From contig JAJZWQ010000004.1 of the NCBI GenBank assembly GCA_021846605.1, positions 1-40,261 on the forward strand: a stretch of 40,261 nucleotides of DNA, in the 5' to 3' direction. The position numbers were made by a program, and so were the translations under genes. The stretch comes from Bacillota bacterium (GTDB lineage Bacteria; Bacillota_E; RBS10-35; JAJYVN01). Positions 16,865-24,938 of this stretch are shown piece by piece. Position 1 is the stretch's first letter; every line of letters starts with the position of its first letter. The notes beneath the pieces were generated by a model, which saw only the letters and a program-made list of their open reading frames with translations, was not told the DNA's origin and did not search any database.

Positions 16865-17779
16865 TCAAGCGGGTGGCGGTGTCAACGGACAGCGCCCGCG
16901 CACGAATTCCCAACAATAGCTGCCCGCGCGGTCCGAGCGCGGGGCGCGCTCCAGTTCCGTCCACAGGTCGCTATAGGCGCGCTCCAGCAGGATCTGTTGC
17001 GTGAGCGGGGGCAGCGGTTCGACCAGCCCTTCCAGCAGCGACACCTGGCTGCAGAAGCGCATCGTGGCGTCCGGGTCGGCCAGTTCGGCCTGCTCGCTGT
17101 GCGGCTCGCTGCGCACGTCCTCCAGGCCGGCGGCCACGAACAGCGCCGATACCTCCCCCGCCCGGTGAAACATGCGGTAGGGGTCGGGAGCGCTGGCGCC
17201 GGCGGCGGCCAGCGCGGCAAGCAGGGGAGCGATGGCGCGTCCCAGGAGGGGGGGCACCTGCCCTCCGGCCACGGCCGCCAGCACGGCGACCGTGCCCCCG
17301 GGTCGGCAGACGCGCCGCATCTCCCGCAGGGCGGCCTCCCGGTCGCAGTGGTGCAGGAACTTGCTCCCCAGCACGACCTCGGCTTGGGCCGGGTCCACCG
17401 GCAGATGCTCGGCCTCCGCCCGCCGCGTGTACACGTGAGCGGCGCGCCGCGCGCGCCGCTTGCGGTCCACCACGGCCAGCAGCGCCGGAGCGGGATCCGT
17501 CGCCAGCAGTACACCCGCGCCGCCGACGCGGTCGGCCAGCCCTCCCTCGAAGGTCAGGCGGCCGGTGCCGGCCCCCACCTCGACGACGGCCATCCCCGGC
17601 GCGACGCGGGCGAAATCGACAAAGGCTTGCAGGGTGCCGGCGTCGGACATCAGGGCAAAACCCTGGTCCGCGCCGTCGCCGTCCATGTAGGCGTCCACGG
17701 CCGGGCGATTGGTCAGAGGCGCGTCCTGGGCGGTGAGGCGGATCTGCGCCCTACCCCGGCCGATGAACGTGGACCCCAT
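16865..17779 (-). CDS. Class I SAM-dependent methyltransferase (small-molecule type)
   Basis: A 304-residue protein with a Rossmann-type methyltransferase fold: motif I VVEVGAGTGRLT near residue 66, an acidic loop (LLATDPAPALL), EVVLGSKFLHH (motif IV region) and MRRVCRPGGTVAVLA (post-motif). This matches the Methyltransf_11/UbiE group. The substrate cannot be told from sequence. ATG 17779 follows GGAGG at 10 bases. It lies between the aldolase gene and htrA on the minus strand, separated from htrA by a terminator-like hairpin, so it is probably its own unit. Confidence 0.85.
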   Translation of the reverse strand: MGSTFIGRGRAQIRLTAQDAPLTNRPAVDAYMDGDGADQGFALMSDAGTLQAFVDFARVAPGMAVVEVGAGTGRLTFEGGLADRVGGAGVLLATDPAPALLAVVDRKRRARRAAHVYTRRAEAEHLPVDPAQAEVVLGSKFLHHCDREAALREMRRVCRPGGTVAVLAAVAGGQVPPLLGRAIAPLLAALAAAGASAPDPYRMFHRAGEVSALFVAAGLEDVRSEPHSEQAELADPDATMRFCSQVSLLEGLVEPLPPLTQQILLERAYSDLWTELERAPRSDRAGSYCWEFVRGRCPLTPPPA

Positions 17780-17863
17780 GACGGTCGTTCCTCCGCGGAG
17801 CGGATACGTGGCGTGATGGTTCGCGGCGGGACGGCCGCCTCCTCCGCGCGGGTTAATAATGGG

Positions 17864-17892
17864 AGGAGCCCGGCATCCTCCGCCGGGCCCCT
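17864..17892 (-). terminator. Intrinsic terminator after htrA
   Basis: GC-rich hairpin of about 10 bp with one mismatch (AGGAGCCCGGC against GCCGGGCCCCT, 7-base loop). On the minus strand it is followed by CCCATTATTAA. It lies about 30 bases beyond the htrA stop codon. Confidence 0.65.
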
Positions 17893-17920
17893 CTCGCCGC
17901 TGCCGCTCCGTCCATCCGGA

Positions 17921-19273
17921 CTACGGGAAGTACGGCGACCCCCCGTAAGGGCTGCAGAACGGGTAGGGGAAGCAGGATCCGGATCCGTTGCCCGGGCCGC
18001 TGCCATTCGGCGAGGTGCCGGACCCCGGACTCGACGAGGAGGACACTGTGCTGGTGACCTGATCCTCCAGCGACCGGGGCTCCTGCCCCAGTGTGACCGG
18101 AACCGTCACAGACTGGCCGCTGCGCAGGACGGTGATCTGCACCGTCTGACCAGGCTGCGCGGCGTTGATGTCCTCGACCAGGTCGTAGCCGTTCAACACG
18201 GCCTGGCCGTTCCAGGCCGTGATCACATCCCCGGTCTGCAACTTGCCGGCGGCCGGGGAGGCATGGGAGCCGTACCCCTGTACCTGGGTGATCGTGATCG
18301 TCTGCTTCTGGGTGGGCAGGGTGTTGGTAGACGGGGTCTCCCGGAGATACACGCCCAACCAGGCCCGCTTGACGTACCCGTACCGCACCAGCTGGTTGAC
18401 GATCTTCTCCACGGTGTTGGAGGGGATCGCAAAGCCCAGCCCGATAGTCGTGAGGTTCTCCGTGCCGCCACTGTTGGCGACCTTCATGCTGGTGATCCCG
18501 ATGACATCACCCTGCGCGTTGGCCAGGGCGCCCCCCGAGTTCCCGGGGTTGATCGGGGCGTCGGTCTGGATCATCTTGGTCACGCGCATGGCGGCCGTGT
18601 TCAACCCGTAGAGCATCGGCCGCACGGCGCCCACGATGCCCTGGGTCACCGACTGCGCGAACTGCGGACCCAAGGGGTTGCCGATCGCGACGGCGAACTC
18701 TCCGGGCACCACGTTGTTCGAGTTCGCGAAGGTGGCCGCCGGCAGGGCGTTCGGGGCGCTGATCTTGAGGACCGCCAGGTCGGTCGATGGGTCACCGCCG
18801 ACCAGGTGTGCCGTGTAGACCGTGCCGTCGGCCAGCGTGACGGAGAGCGCTGAGGCACCGTTGACGACGTGGTCGTTGGTCACGATGTAGCCGGCGGAGT
18901 TGAAAATGACGCCGCTACCCCACGCGGCCGCAGTCAGCGTGCCGTTGACGGTCTGCCTGTTGGTGACCAGCACGATCGACGGGCTGAGCTTTTTAAATAT
19001 CGCCACCGCGGGGCCGTTCACCGCCTGCTGGGCCGCGGTGACGCTCACCGTGCTGATGCTGGCGTAGTTCTGCGCGACCGCGCGGTAAGCCGGCACCGCG
19101 GCGACGGCGATCACCCCACCCGCCACCGCCCCGGCCAGCACCATCGCGGCTGTCCGCCAAGCCCGGGGACGTGCATGTCCCGCACCGGAGGCGGCCACCG
19201 ACGCCGCCGGTGTCGCGGCCGCCCGCTCGGCTCGCCATTTGGCGGGCAGGCGCACCCGCCGCTGCAACCGCAT
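17921..19273 (-). CDS. htrA: Membrane-anchored HtrA/DegP-type serine protease
   Basis: A 450-residue trypsin-like protease with one PDZ domain, placed outside the membrane for quality control. A cytoplasmic N-tail is followed by one membrane segment at about 41-63. The catalytic triad is visible: His135 in VTNDHVV, Asp165 in STDLAVLK, Ser246 in GNSGGAL. The PDZ domain spans about 300-400 (GKLQTGDVITAWNG). The last 40 residues are an unusual Ser/Gly/Pro-rich tail ending in Cys, Tyr and Phe residues (CFPYPFCSPYGGSPYFP). ATG 19273 follows GGAGGTG with good spacing. A terminator follows the gene. Confidence 0.94.
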   Translation of the reverse strand: MRLQRRVRLPAKWRAERAAATPAASVAASGAGHARPRAWRTAAMVLAGAVAGGVIAVAAVPAYRAVAQNYASISTVSVTAAQQAVNGPAVAIFKKLSPSIVLVTNRQTVNGTLTAAAWGSGVIFNSAGYIVTNDHVVNGASALSVTLADGTVYTAHLVGGDPSTDLAVLKISAPNALPAATFANSNNVVPGEFAVAIGNPLGPQFAQSVTQGIVGAVRPMLYGLNTAAMRVTKMIQTDAPINPGNSGGALANAQGDVIGITSMKVANSGGTENLTTIGLGFAIPSNTVEKIVNQLVRYGYVKRAWLGVYLRETPSTNTLPTQKQTITITQVQGYGSHASPAAGKLQTGDVITAWNGQAVLNGYDLVEDINAAQPGQTVQITVLRSGQSVTVPVTLGQEPRSLEDQVTSTVSSSSSPGSGTSPNGSGPGNGSGSCFPYPFCSPYGGSPYFP

Positions 19274-19388
19274 CTCCGCTCACCTCCATACATGAGGATC
19301 CGCTACCGGAAGCCTAAACCGACAGTGTGAAGATTCTCTCAGGATTTTCGGCCCTCGTCCGAGTGTCCCGCGACACCCGGTACACGCG

Positions 19389-19736
19389 CTAGCCGCCCAG
19401 CGCGAAGGCCAGGACCTCGGACTGCGGCCGGAACCCGACCAGCGCCCCCCGCTGCTCGCCGTCCCGAAAGCGCAACAGGGCTGGGACGGCCCGGATCTGA
19501 TAGCGCGCGGCGAGTTCGGGGTCCGTGTCCGTGTCGAGGCGATAGAAGGCCACGCGGCCTTGGAGGTCATCCGCCACCTTTTCCACCACCGGGGCAAGCC
19601 GCCGGCACGCCGGACACCATGGGGCGGTGCACGCCAACACGATTCGCCCGGGTGCCCCCAGGACGCGCCGCTCAAAGTTCTCCGCCGTGACTTGACCGGG
19701 CAAGCCGCTTCCCCCCGCCGCCGCCGCCACTATCAT
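19389..19736 (-). CDS. Thioredoxin-family protein with WCPAC active site
   Basis: A 115-residue thioredoxin fold with Cys41 and Cys44 in APWCPACRR, a DTDTDPELAARY segment, and the cis-proline loop AVPALLRF. The family normally has WCGPC; the Pro-Ala pair shifts the redox potential in characterised variants, so its partner may differ from classical thioredoxin. The start is taken at ATG 19736, but the Ala/Gly-rich first 14 residues are not conserved and a later start is possible. It is divergent from the threonine gene cluster. Confidence 0.85.
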   Translation of the reverse strand: MIVAAAAGGSGLPGQVTAENFERRVLGAPGRIVLACTAPWCPACRRLAPVVEKVADDLQGRVAFYRLDTDTDPELAARYQIRAVPALLRFRDGEQRGALVGFRPQSEVLAFALGG

Positions 19737-19801
19737 ACCACCGTCGGCCCGAACCGGCCCGTTCGGATGTCTGCCAGGGCGCCGCAGCGCCGCTGGCGCG
19801 C

Positions 19802-19807
19802 TATACT
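19802..19807 (+). promoter_or_regulatory. Possible -10 element (TATACT) before the thr cluster
   Basis: TATACT matches the -10 consensus at five of six positions and is an AT island in GC-rich DNA. No good -35 lies 16-18 bases upstream. It would give a start about 85 bases before the first gene. Confidence 0.35.
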
Positions 19808-19895
19808 ACGGCGAGGCTCGGAGACTGCCGGGCCGACAGGAGGCTGTCGAGCGTTGTCGAAGGCACCGCTCCTTGGGAGACAAGGGGGGCTGGCC

Positions 19896-20213
19896 ATGCG
19901 ACCCGCAGAGCCTCTGGCGGGGTTGCGCGCCCGCGGGGTACTCTCGATAGCGGACGCGGGTTGGCTGCGGTGGGGCGGCGGCGTGCTGGAGGTCGGCGGG
20001 GCCGACGGGCCGGCGAGCACGCTGGTGGTGGATGCCGAGCACCTGACGCTGGTGGGGAGTGGCTTTGCCTCCCTGGCGCACGGGCCGGCGGACGGGCGCA
20101 GGCTCTGGGTGGCGGCGCGTTTCGCGGACGGCGCTGCGGTGCGCATCGAACGCCGCGGCATCCGTACCGCGGTCGCCGCGTCGCCGAAACCAAGACCGAA
20201 GGCCGCCGGCTAA
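19896..20213 (+). CDS. Hypothetical protein (105 aa)
   Basis: I do not recognise the family. ATG 19896 follows AAGGGGGGC at 6-7 bases; TTG 19854, behind AGGAGG, is an in-frame alternative. The protein is mostly predicted beta strand (VLEVGG, STLVVDAEHLTLVG, RLWVAARFADGAAVRIERRG) with a basic tail (SPKPRPKAAG). No membrane segment or signal is present. It sits 21 bases before the thioredoxin-fold gene and is probably transcribed with it and thrC-thrB. Confidence 0.6.
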   Translation: MRPAEPLAGLRARGVLSIADAGWLRWGGGVLEVGGADGPASTLVVDAEHLTLVGSGFASLAHGPADGRRLWVAARFADGAAVRIERRGIRTAVAASPKPRPKAAG

Positions 20214-20234
20214 CGCGCGGGCGGTGATCCGGGG

Positions 20235-20720
20235 GTGGGTGCGGTGGCGAAGCGAGATCCGGGGTTGGAGCGGTTGGACGCGGCCGAGTTCGAGCGGCGC
20301 TTCCTGCGCGAGGCGCCGCTCGAGGGCGCCGCGGAGGCGTCCTGGACGCTCGTGCTCTTTGATCGCGGTCGCCCCGAGGACCGGCGCCTGGGGCGGGTGC
20401 TCGCGCGGGCGGCCGAGGACCACGGGGACCGGGTTCGCGTCGCCGCGGTGTCGGCCCAGGACGTGCTCGAGCGCCTGCGACACTGGCAGGACGGCCGGCG
20501 CGCGGTGGACAGCTTCTCGTTCACCCGCTGGCCGGTGGCCGGTCTTTTCCGGCACGGCCACATCATCACCACCTTCAATCCCCGTCTGGTCTTCTTTCCA
20601 GAGCACCTCCAGCAGGAGGAGGAACACTCCCAACTGGAGGTCTTCCTGGAGAAGATGGTGTATTACGACCCGGCCGCGGTGAAAGCGCAGAAGAATATCG
20701 AAGTGGAAGCCGGGGCCTGA
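20235..20720 (+). CDS. Thioredoxin-fold protein lacking the CxxC motif
   Basis: A 161-residue protein with an apparent thioredoxin-like layout: a strand WTLVLFDRG, an alpha/beta unit (DRVRVAAVSAQDV), a cis-Pro-like loop (SFTRWPVAGLFRHGHII) and an acidic C-terminal helix. No cysteine pair is present where the redox site would be, so it is unlikely to be an oxidoreductase. GTG 20235 or GTG 20244 may be used. Its TGA overlaps the thrC ATG by one base (TGATG), implying translational coupling with threonine synthesis. The function is unknown. Confidence 0.65.
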   Translation: MGAVAKRDPGLERLDAAEFERRFLREAPLEGAAEASWTLVLFDRGRPEDRRLGRVLARAAEDHGDRVRVAAVSAQDVLERLRHWQDGRRAVDSFSFTRWPVAGLFRHGHIITTFNPRLVFFPEHLQQEEEHSQLEVFLEKMVYYDPAAVKAQKNIEVEAGA

Positions 20721-21823
20721 TGGTGGCAGGAAATGGGACCAAGCTGACCAGTGGCCGTTCCGCCTGGCGCGGCGTCGTGGAAGAGTATCGGACCCAGTTG
20801 TCGTTGCCGGCGTCCGCGCCGGCCATCAGCCTGCGCGAGGGCGACACCCCCCTGGTGCCGGCCTCGCGCGCCGGGCGGGGCGCCGACCTCTATTTCAAGG
20901 TCGAGGGGCAGAACCCGACCGGCTCGTTCAAGGACCGCGGCATGGCGGTGGCGGTCAGCGGGGCCGTGGCGGACGGGGCGCGCTTCCTGGTGTGCGCCTC
21001 TACGGGCAACACCTCGGCGTCTGCGGCCGCCTACGCCGCCCGCGCCGGCCTGCCCGCGCTCCTGGCGGTGCCCGCTGGACAGGGCGCGGTCGCCAAGGGC
21101 AAGCTGGCGCAGGCCCTCGGCCACGGGGCCCGCCTGGTGCTGGTGCACGGCAACTTCGACCAGGCGCTGGCGGCCGTGCGCGCGTTGGCGGCGATGCGCC
21201 CCGACGCGGCGCTGGTCAACTCGGTGAACCCGCTCCGCCTGGAGGGGCAGAAGACCGGCGCCTTCGAACTGGTGGAGCAGTTGGGCGACGCCCCCGACTG
21301 GCTGTGCATCCCGGTGGGGAACGCCGGGAACATCAGCGCGTACTGGCGGGGCTTTTGCGAGTACCAGCGCAGCGGCCGCAGTCGCGGCCTGCCCCGTCTG
21401 ATCGGGGCGCAGGCCGCAGGTGCGGCGCCGATGGTCTGCGGTCGGATGATGGACGACCCGCAGACCGTGGCGTCGGCCATCCGCATCGGTCGGCCGGCCA
21501 GCGCCCATCTGGCCAGGGCGGCCGTGGCCGAGGCCGACGGCCGCTTTTTGGCCGTGGAGGACGCGGCCATCCTGGAGGCCTACCGTTTCCTGGCCCGGCA
21601 GGAGGGCATCTTCTGCGAACCGGCGTCGGCCGCTTCGCTGGCGGGCTTGTGGGCGGCCCAGGCCGCGGGCCTGATCAGCGACGGGCAGCGCGTGGTGTGC
21701 GTGCTGACGGGGGCCGGACTGAAGGATCCCGACCGGGCCGTGGCCGAGGCCGATGCGCCGCTGGAGGCGGAGGCCACGCCCGATGCGCTCATCGCGGCCC
21801 TGCCGCGCGAGTTGCGCGACTGA
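20720..21823 (+). CDS. thrC: Threonine synthase
   Basis: A 367-residue PLP enzyme making threonine from O-phosphohomoserine. The PLP lysine is Lys71 in NPTGSFKDRG. STGNTSASAAAYAARAG and IPVGNAGNISAYW are the phosphate-binding loops. CEPASAASLAGL and the late VLTGAGLKDPD are family signatures. The short, bacterial-type N-terminus matches the Bacillus class. ATG 20720 overlaps the upstream stop. thrB follows 20 bases later; homoserine dehydrogenase (hom), which normally begins this operon, is absent. Confidence 0.95.
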   Translation: MVAGNGTKLTSGRSAWRGVVEEYRTQLSLPASAPAISLREGDTPLVPASRAGRGADLYFKVEGQNPTGSFKDRGMAVAVSGAVADGARFLVCASTGNTSASAAAYAARAGLPALLAVPAGQGAVAKGKLAQALGHGARLVLVHGNFDQALAAVRALAAMRPDAALVNSVNPLRLEGQKTGAFELVEQLGDAPDWLCIPVGNAGNISAYWRGFCEYQRSGRSRGLPRLIGAQAAGAAPMVCGRMMDDPQTVASAIRIGRPASAHLARAAVAEADGRFLAVEDAAILEAYRFLARQEGIFCEPASAASLAGLWAAQAAGLISDGQRVVCVLTGAGLKDPDRAVAEADAPLEAEATPDALIAALPRELRD

Positions 21824-21843
21824 GGCGCCGGGGAGGGCGGGCG

Positions 21844-22812
21844 GTGGCGGGCACGCGTTCCGCGGGTTGGGTGCTGGCCCGGGCGCCGGCCACTTCGGCG
21901 AACCTGGGCCCAGGCTTTGACGCGCTGGGCCTTGCGTTGGAGTGGCGCGCGGAGGTGCGCTGTGCCCTGGCGCCCGAAGGACTCGTCGTGCGCGCGGACG
22001 GGCCCGGTGCCCAGGACCTCCCTCGGGACGGGAGCAACCTCGTGGCGCGGGCCGCCCGCGCAGTGCTGGCGGCCGCCGGGCGCCCCGCCGCCGGACTGCG
22101 CCTGCACCTGGCCAACACCCTGCCGGTGGGACGCGGCCTGGGCAGCAGCGCCGCCGCCATCGCCGCCGGCCTGACCGCAGCCAACGCGCTCCTGGGCGAT
22201 CCCCTGGGGATGGAAGAACTCCTCCGGCTGGGCACGGCGATCGAGGGCCACCCGGACAACCTCGCGCCCGCGCTGTTGGGCGGGGTCTGCGCCTCCGCGC
22301 AGGGTGCCGGAGGCGCCGTGTTCGCCCTGCCGCTGCCCCCGCCGCCGGGTCTTGCGGCGATGGTCGCCATCCCGCGCCGCCCCCTGCCCACACGTGAGGC
22401 CCGCCATGTCCTGCCGCGCACCGTGGCGTTCGCCGATGCCGTGGCCAACGTGCAGCGTGCCAGCCTCCTGGTGGCCGCGCTGGCCACCGGGCGCCTGGAC
22501 GCGCTGGCGGCGGCCACCGCCGACCGCCTGCACCAACCCTACCGCGCCCGCCTGCTGCCCGGTCTGGAGGTCTGCCTGCGCGACGCGCTGGCCGCCGGTG
22601 CCCTGGGGGCCTTCCTGAGCGGTGCCGGGCCGTCCGTACTGGCCCTGGTGCCCGCTGGCCGGGAGTCCCCCAGGGTCCGCGATGTTCTGCGGCGCTACGC
22701 CACGGCCCAGGGTGGGGGAGAGGTGCGCCCGCTCTCCCTGAGCGCCACCGGGACCACCGTCTCCGACTGCCCCCCGCCCCCTCCGCACGATGGGGAACAT
22801 CTGTTCTCTTAA
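21844..22812 (+). CDS. thrB: Homoserine kinase
   Basis: A 322-residue GHMP kinase that phosphorylates homoserine to feed threonine synthase. The N-terminal motif APATSANLGPGFDALGLALE, the ATP loop LPVGRGLGSSAAAIAAGL and C-terminal GAFLSGAGPSVLAL are diagnostic. GTG 21844 follows GGGGAGGG. The last 15 residues are a proline-rich, non-conserved extension. The TAA stop (22810-22812) overlaps the -35 part of the predicted motA promoter. Confidence 0.95.
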   Translation: MAGTRSAGWVLARAPATSANLGPGFDALGLALEWRAEVRCALAPEGLVVRADGPGAQDLPRDGSNLVARAARAVLAAAGRPAAGLRLHLANTLPVGRGLGSSAAAIAAGLTAANALLGDPLGMEELLRLGTAIEGHPDNLAPALLGGVCASAQGAGGAVFALPLPPPPGLAAMVAIPRRPLPTREARHVLPRTVAFADAVANVQRASLLVAALATGRLDALAAATADRLHQPYRARLLPGLEVCLRDALAAGALGAFLSGAGPSVLALVPAGRESPRVRDVLRRYATAQGGGEVRPLSLSATGTTVSDCPPPPPHDGEHLFS

Positions 22813-22836
22813 GGTTTCGGCCCCGCATGTCGATAC
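22810..22836 (+). promoter_or_regulatory. Sigma-D/sigma-28-type promoter of motA
   Basis: TAAGGTTT at 22810-22817 and GTCGATAC at 22829-22836 resemble the flagellar sigma factor consensus TAAA-N15-GCCGATAT. Counting from the TAAG tetramer the spacer is exactly 15. The predicted start lies about 50 bases before the motA GTG. The -35 part overlaps the thrB stop codon. Confidence 0.6.
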
Positions 22837-22894
22837 ATGCACCACGACCCTGGACTGCTCAGGGCTGGCGGGGGCCGCTGCGAGGGGGTACGTC

Positions 22895-23710
22895 GTGGAC
22901 ATCTCCGTGCTTGGTGGGCTGGTCCTCGCCGTCGCGGCGATCCTGGGCGCCGACCTGATCAACGGGGGTACCATCGGCGGCCTGATCAACCCCGCCGCGC
23001 TGCTGCTCATCGTGGGAGGGACCCTGGGGGCCACGGCGATCTCTTCGCGGATGGAGGACCTGGCGGGAGCCCCCAAGGCCGTGGTGAGCGCCTTCCGCCC
23101 CAAGCGCCTGGCCCTGGAGGTCCTGATCGAACGCCTGACCGGTCTGGCCCTGCGCGCGCGGCGCGACGGCCTGCTCTCCTTGGAAGAAGAGATCCCCGAG
23201 GTGGACCAGCCCCTGTTGGCGCACGGGCTGCAACTGGTGGTCGACGGCGCCGACGCCGACACCCTCCGCGGTATCCTCCGCACCGAGATGGCGCTCCAAC
23301 AGGAGAAGGCGGCGCGGCAGCACACGGTCTTCGAAACGGCCGGGGGCTTTGCGCCGACGATGGGCATCATCGGGACGGTCATGGGCCTGATCCATGTGCT
23401 GGCGAACCTGGCCAACGCCTCCGCCCTCGGACCGGCGATCGCCACCGCCTTCCTGGCCACCTTCTACGGCGTCAGCAGCGCCAACGTGCTGTGGATTCCG
23501 CTGGCCAACAAACTGAAGGCGAACTCACGGCGGGAGGCGCTGGAGGCAGAGGTCGCCCTGGAAGGGGTGCTCTCCATCCAGGCGGGGGACAACCCCAGCG
23601 CCGTGCGCGACAAGCTGCTGATCTTCCTGCAGGAGAAGGGCGGTGGCCGGGCGGCCCCTGCCAAGACGGAAGGGGCCGAGGCCCCGACAGGTAAGAACCG
23701 GGTGGCGTGA
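22895..23710 (+). CDS. motA: MotA-type flagellar motor stator / MotA-TolQ-ExbB proton channel protein
   Basis: A 271-residue inner-membrane protein with four hydrophobic segments: LGGLVLAVAAILGADLI, NPAALLLIVGGTLGATAI, FAPTMGIIGTVMGLIHVL and AIATAFLATFYGVSSANVLW. A cytoplasmic loop between segments 2 and 3 carries charged residues, as in MotA. The motif AGGFAPTMGIIGTVMGLI is diagnostic. GTG 22895 follows CGAGGGGG. MotA normally pairs with MotB, encoded next to it, but here a cold-shock gene follows instead. The sigma-D-like promoter in front supports a flagellar role rather than ExbB/TolQ. Confidence 0.88.
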   Translation: MDISVLGGLVLAVAAILGADLINGGTIGGLINPAALLLIVGGTLGATAISSRMEDLAGAPKAVVSAFRPKRLALEVLIERLTGLALRARRDGLLSLEEEIPEVDQPLLAHGLQLVVDGADADTLRGILRTEMALQQEKAARQHTVFETAGGFAPTMGIIGTVMGLIHVLANLANASALGPAIATAFLATFYGVSSANVLWIPLANKLKANSRREALEAEVALEGVLSIQAGDNPSAVRDKLLIFLQEKGGGRAAPAKTEGAEAPTGKNRVA

Positions 23711-23747
23711 ACGGTGCGGTCGCGCCGCCGAGTCGAGGAGGGTGTGC

Positions 23748-23999
23748 ATGCCGGACATGCCGCAGGCGGCGACGGTGGACTGGTTCAACGCCGAAAAGGG
23801 CTACGGCTTTCTGTCTCTGGAGGGGGACGGCCGGGCCGTGTTTGTCCATTACAGCGCCATCCAGGGCGAGGGCTGGCGCACGCTGCTGCCCGGTGAACGG
23901 GTGGTGTGCACGGTGTCCGCGGGCCCGCGCGGGCTGCGGGCCGAGCGTGTCCACCGTCCGCAGGCCCCGGCTCAGCCGGCCAGCGACGCCGCCGGATAG
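23748..23999 (+). CDS. Cold-shock domain protein
   Basis: An 83-residue single-stranded nucleic-acid-binding protein. The CSD core shows VDWFNAEKGYGFLSLE (RNP1-like KGYGFL) and VFVHYSAIQGEGWRTL (RNP2-like VFVHYSA). It differs from classical CspA in having Tyr for Phe and a short C-terminal extension (QAPAQPASDAAG). ATG 23748 follows GAGGAGGG. The last 28 bases overlap the convergent pheA end, so the two 3' ends form an antisense overlap with no terminator visible. Confidence 0.88.
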   Translation: MPDMPQAATVDWFNAEKGYGFLSLEGDGRAVFVHYSAIQGEGWRTLLPGERVVCTVSAGPRGLRAERVHRPQAPAQPASDAAG

Positions 24000-24811
24000 G
24001 AGCCCAGCACCAGGACCTGCGCCCCCCGCGCCTCCATCTCGGCGATCGCCGCGCGGCACCCCGCATCCTCGCCCCGGGCGGCCAGCTCCAGGTAGAAGTC
24101 GTGATGCCACTGCCGCGAGCGGCTGGGGCGGGACTCGATCTTCAGTAGGTTGATCCCCCAATAGGCCAGCGTCCCCAGCGTCCAGTACAGCGCGCCCGGG
24201 GTGTCGTCGCCTGGCAGGTGGAGGGCCAACACCGTGTGCCAGACCGGCCCGCCGGCCGGAAGCGGCGGGCCGGGGGGCCCGACGACGTAGAAGCGGGTCG
24301 TGTTGTGGGGATCCTCCTGGATCCCGCGCGCCAGGACCTCCAGTCCGTAGATCTCCGCCGCCCGCGCCGAGGCGATCGCCGCGGCGCCGGTCTCGGCCTG
24401 TTCGGCGAGCGCCCGGGCGCTGCCGGCGGTGTCGTAGACGGCGATGGTCTCGACGCCCAGGCCCCGCAGATAGGACTCGCATTGCGCCAGCGCCTGGGGG
24501 TGCGAGTACACGCGGCGGATGTCCTCCAGCCGCAGTCCGCGTGGGGCCAAAAGGGACTGCTCCACCCGCACGGCGACCTCGCCCCGCACCACCAGCGGGT
24601 GCTCTCGCAGCAGGTCATAGGTCTCGGGGATGCTGCCCGCCCGCGAGTTCTCGACCGGCACCACGGCCAACTCCGCGCTTCCCCCGGTGACGGCCGCGAA
24701 CGCGTCGCGCAGCGTCCGGCAGGGCATGGTCTCCACGCCGTCGCCGCACGCCTGCCGCACCGCCGCCTCACTGAAGGCCCCTGGCTCGCCCTGGAACGCC
24801 ACCCGCCCGAT
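23972..24811 (-). CDS. pheA: Prephenate dehydratase
   Basis: About 279 residues. It converts prephenate to phenylpyruvate in phenylalanine synthesis. Motifs are VAFQGEPGAFSEAA, VPVENSRAGSIPET, the catalytic NTTRFYVVG and a C-terminal ACT domain with GALYW and ESRPSR for Phe feedback. No ATG, GTG or TTG lies at the expected N-terminus. ATC 24811 is 8 bases after a GGGGGGGG run and gives IGRVAFQGEP; GTG 24802 is in frame but has no spaced ribosome site and removes the first residues. The 8-G run could instead hide an indel. It is monofunctional and divergent from the two-component system. Confidence 0.9.
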   Translation of the reverse strand: MGRVAFQGEPGAFSEAAVRQACGDGVETMPCRTLRDAFAAVTGGSAELAVVPVENSRAGSIPETYDLLREHPLVVRGEVAVRVEQSLLAPRGLRLEDIRRVYSHPQALAQCESYLRGLGVETIAVYDTAGSARALAEQAETGAAAIASARAAEIYGLEVLARGIQEDPHNTTRFYVVGPPGPPLPAGGPVWHTVLALHLPGDDTPGALYWTLGTLAYWGINLLKIESRPSRSRQWHHDFYLELAARGEDAGCRAAIAEMEARGAQVLVLGSYPAASLAG

Positions 24812-24847
24812 GACGCACGCCCCCCCCGTCCACCGGCACTGCACCCC

Positions 24848-24876
24848 ATTATGCGCCGGGGGACCCCGCCGGGCCA
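24848..24876 (-). promoter_or_regulatory. Possible promoter of pheA
   Basis: On the minus strand CATAAT (24848-24853) is a near-consensus -10, with a weak TGGCCC 17 bases upstream (24871-24876). It would start transcription about 30 bases before the predicted pheA start. Confidence 0.35.
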
Positions 24877-24938
24877 GGCCCGGGCCCCAGGCCGCGCGCG
24901 CCGGCAGGGGCTGGGCCCCGCGCAGGGAACCCCCCCGC

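Noticed and set aside
20663..22828. Long minus-strand frame (about 720 codons) opposite thrC-thrB
   Set aside because: Low-complexity Arg/Pro/Gly content with no homology. thrC and thrB on the plus strand are unambiguous.
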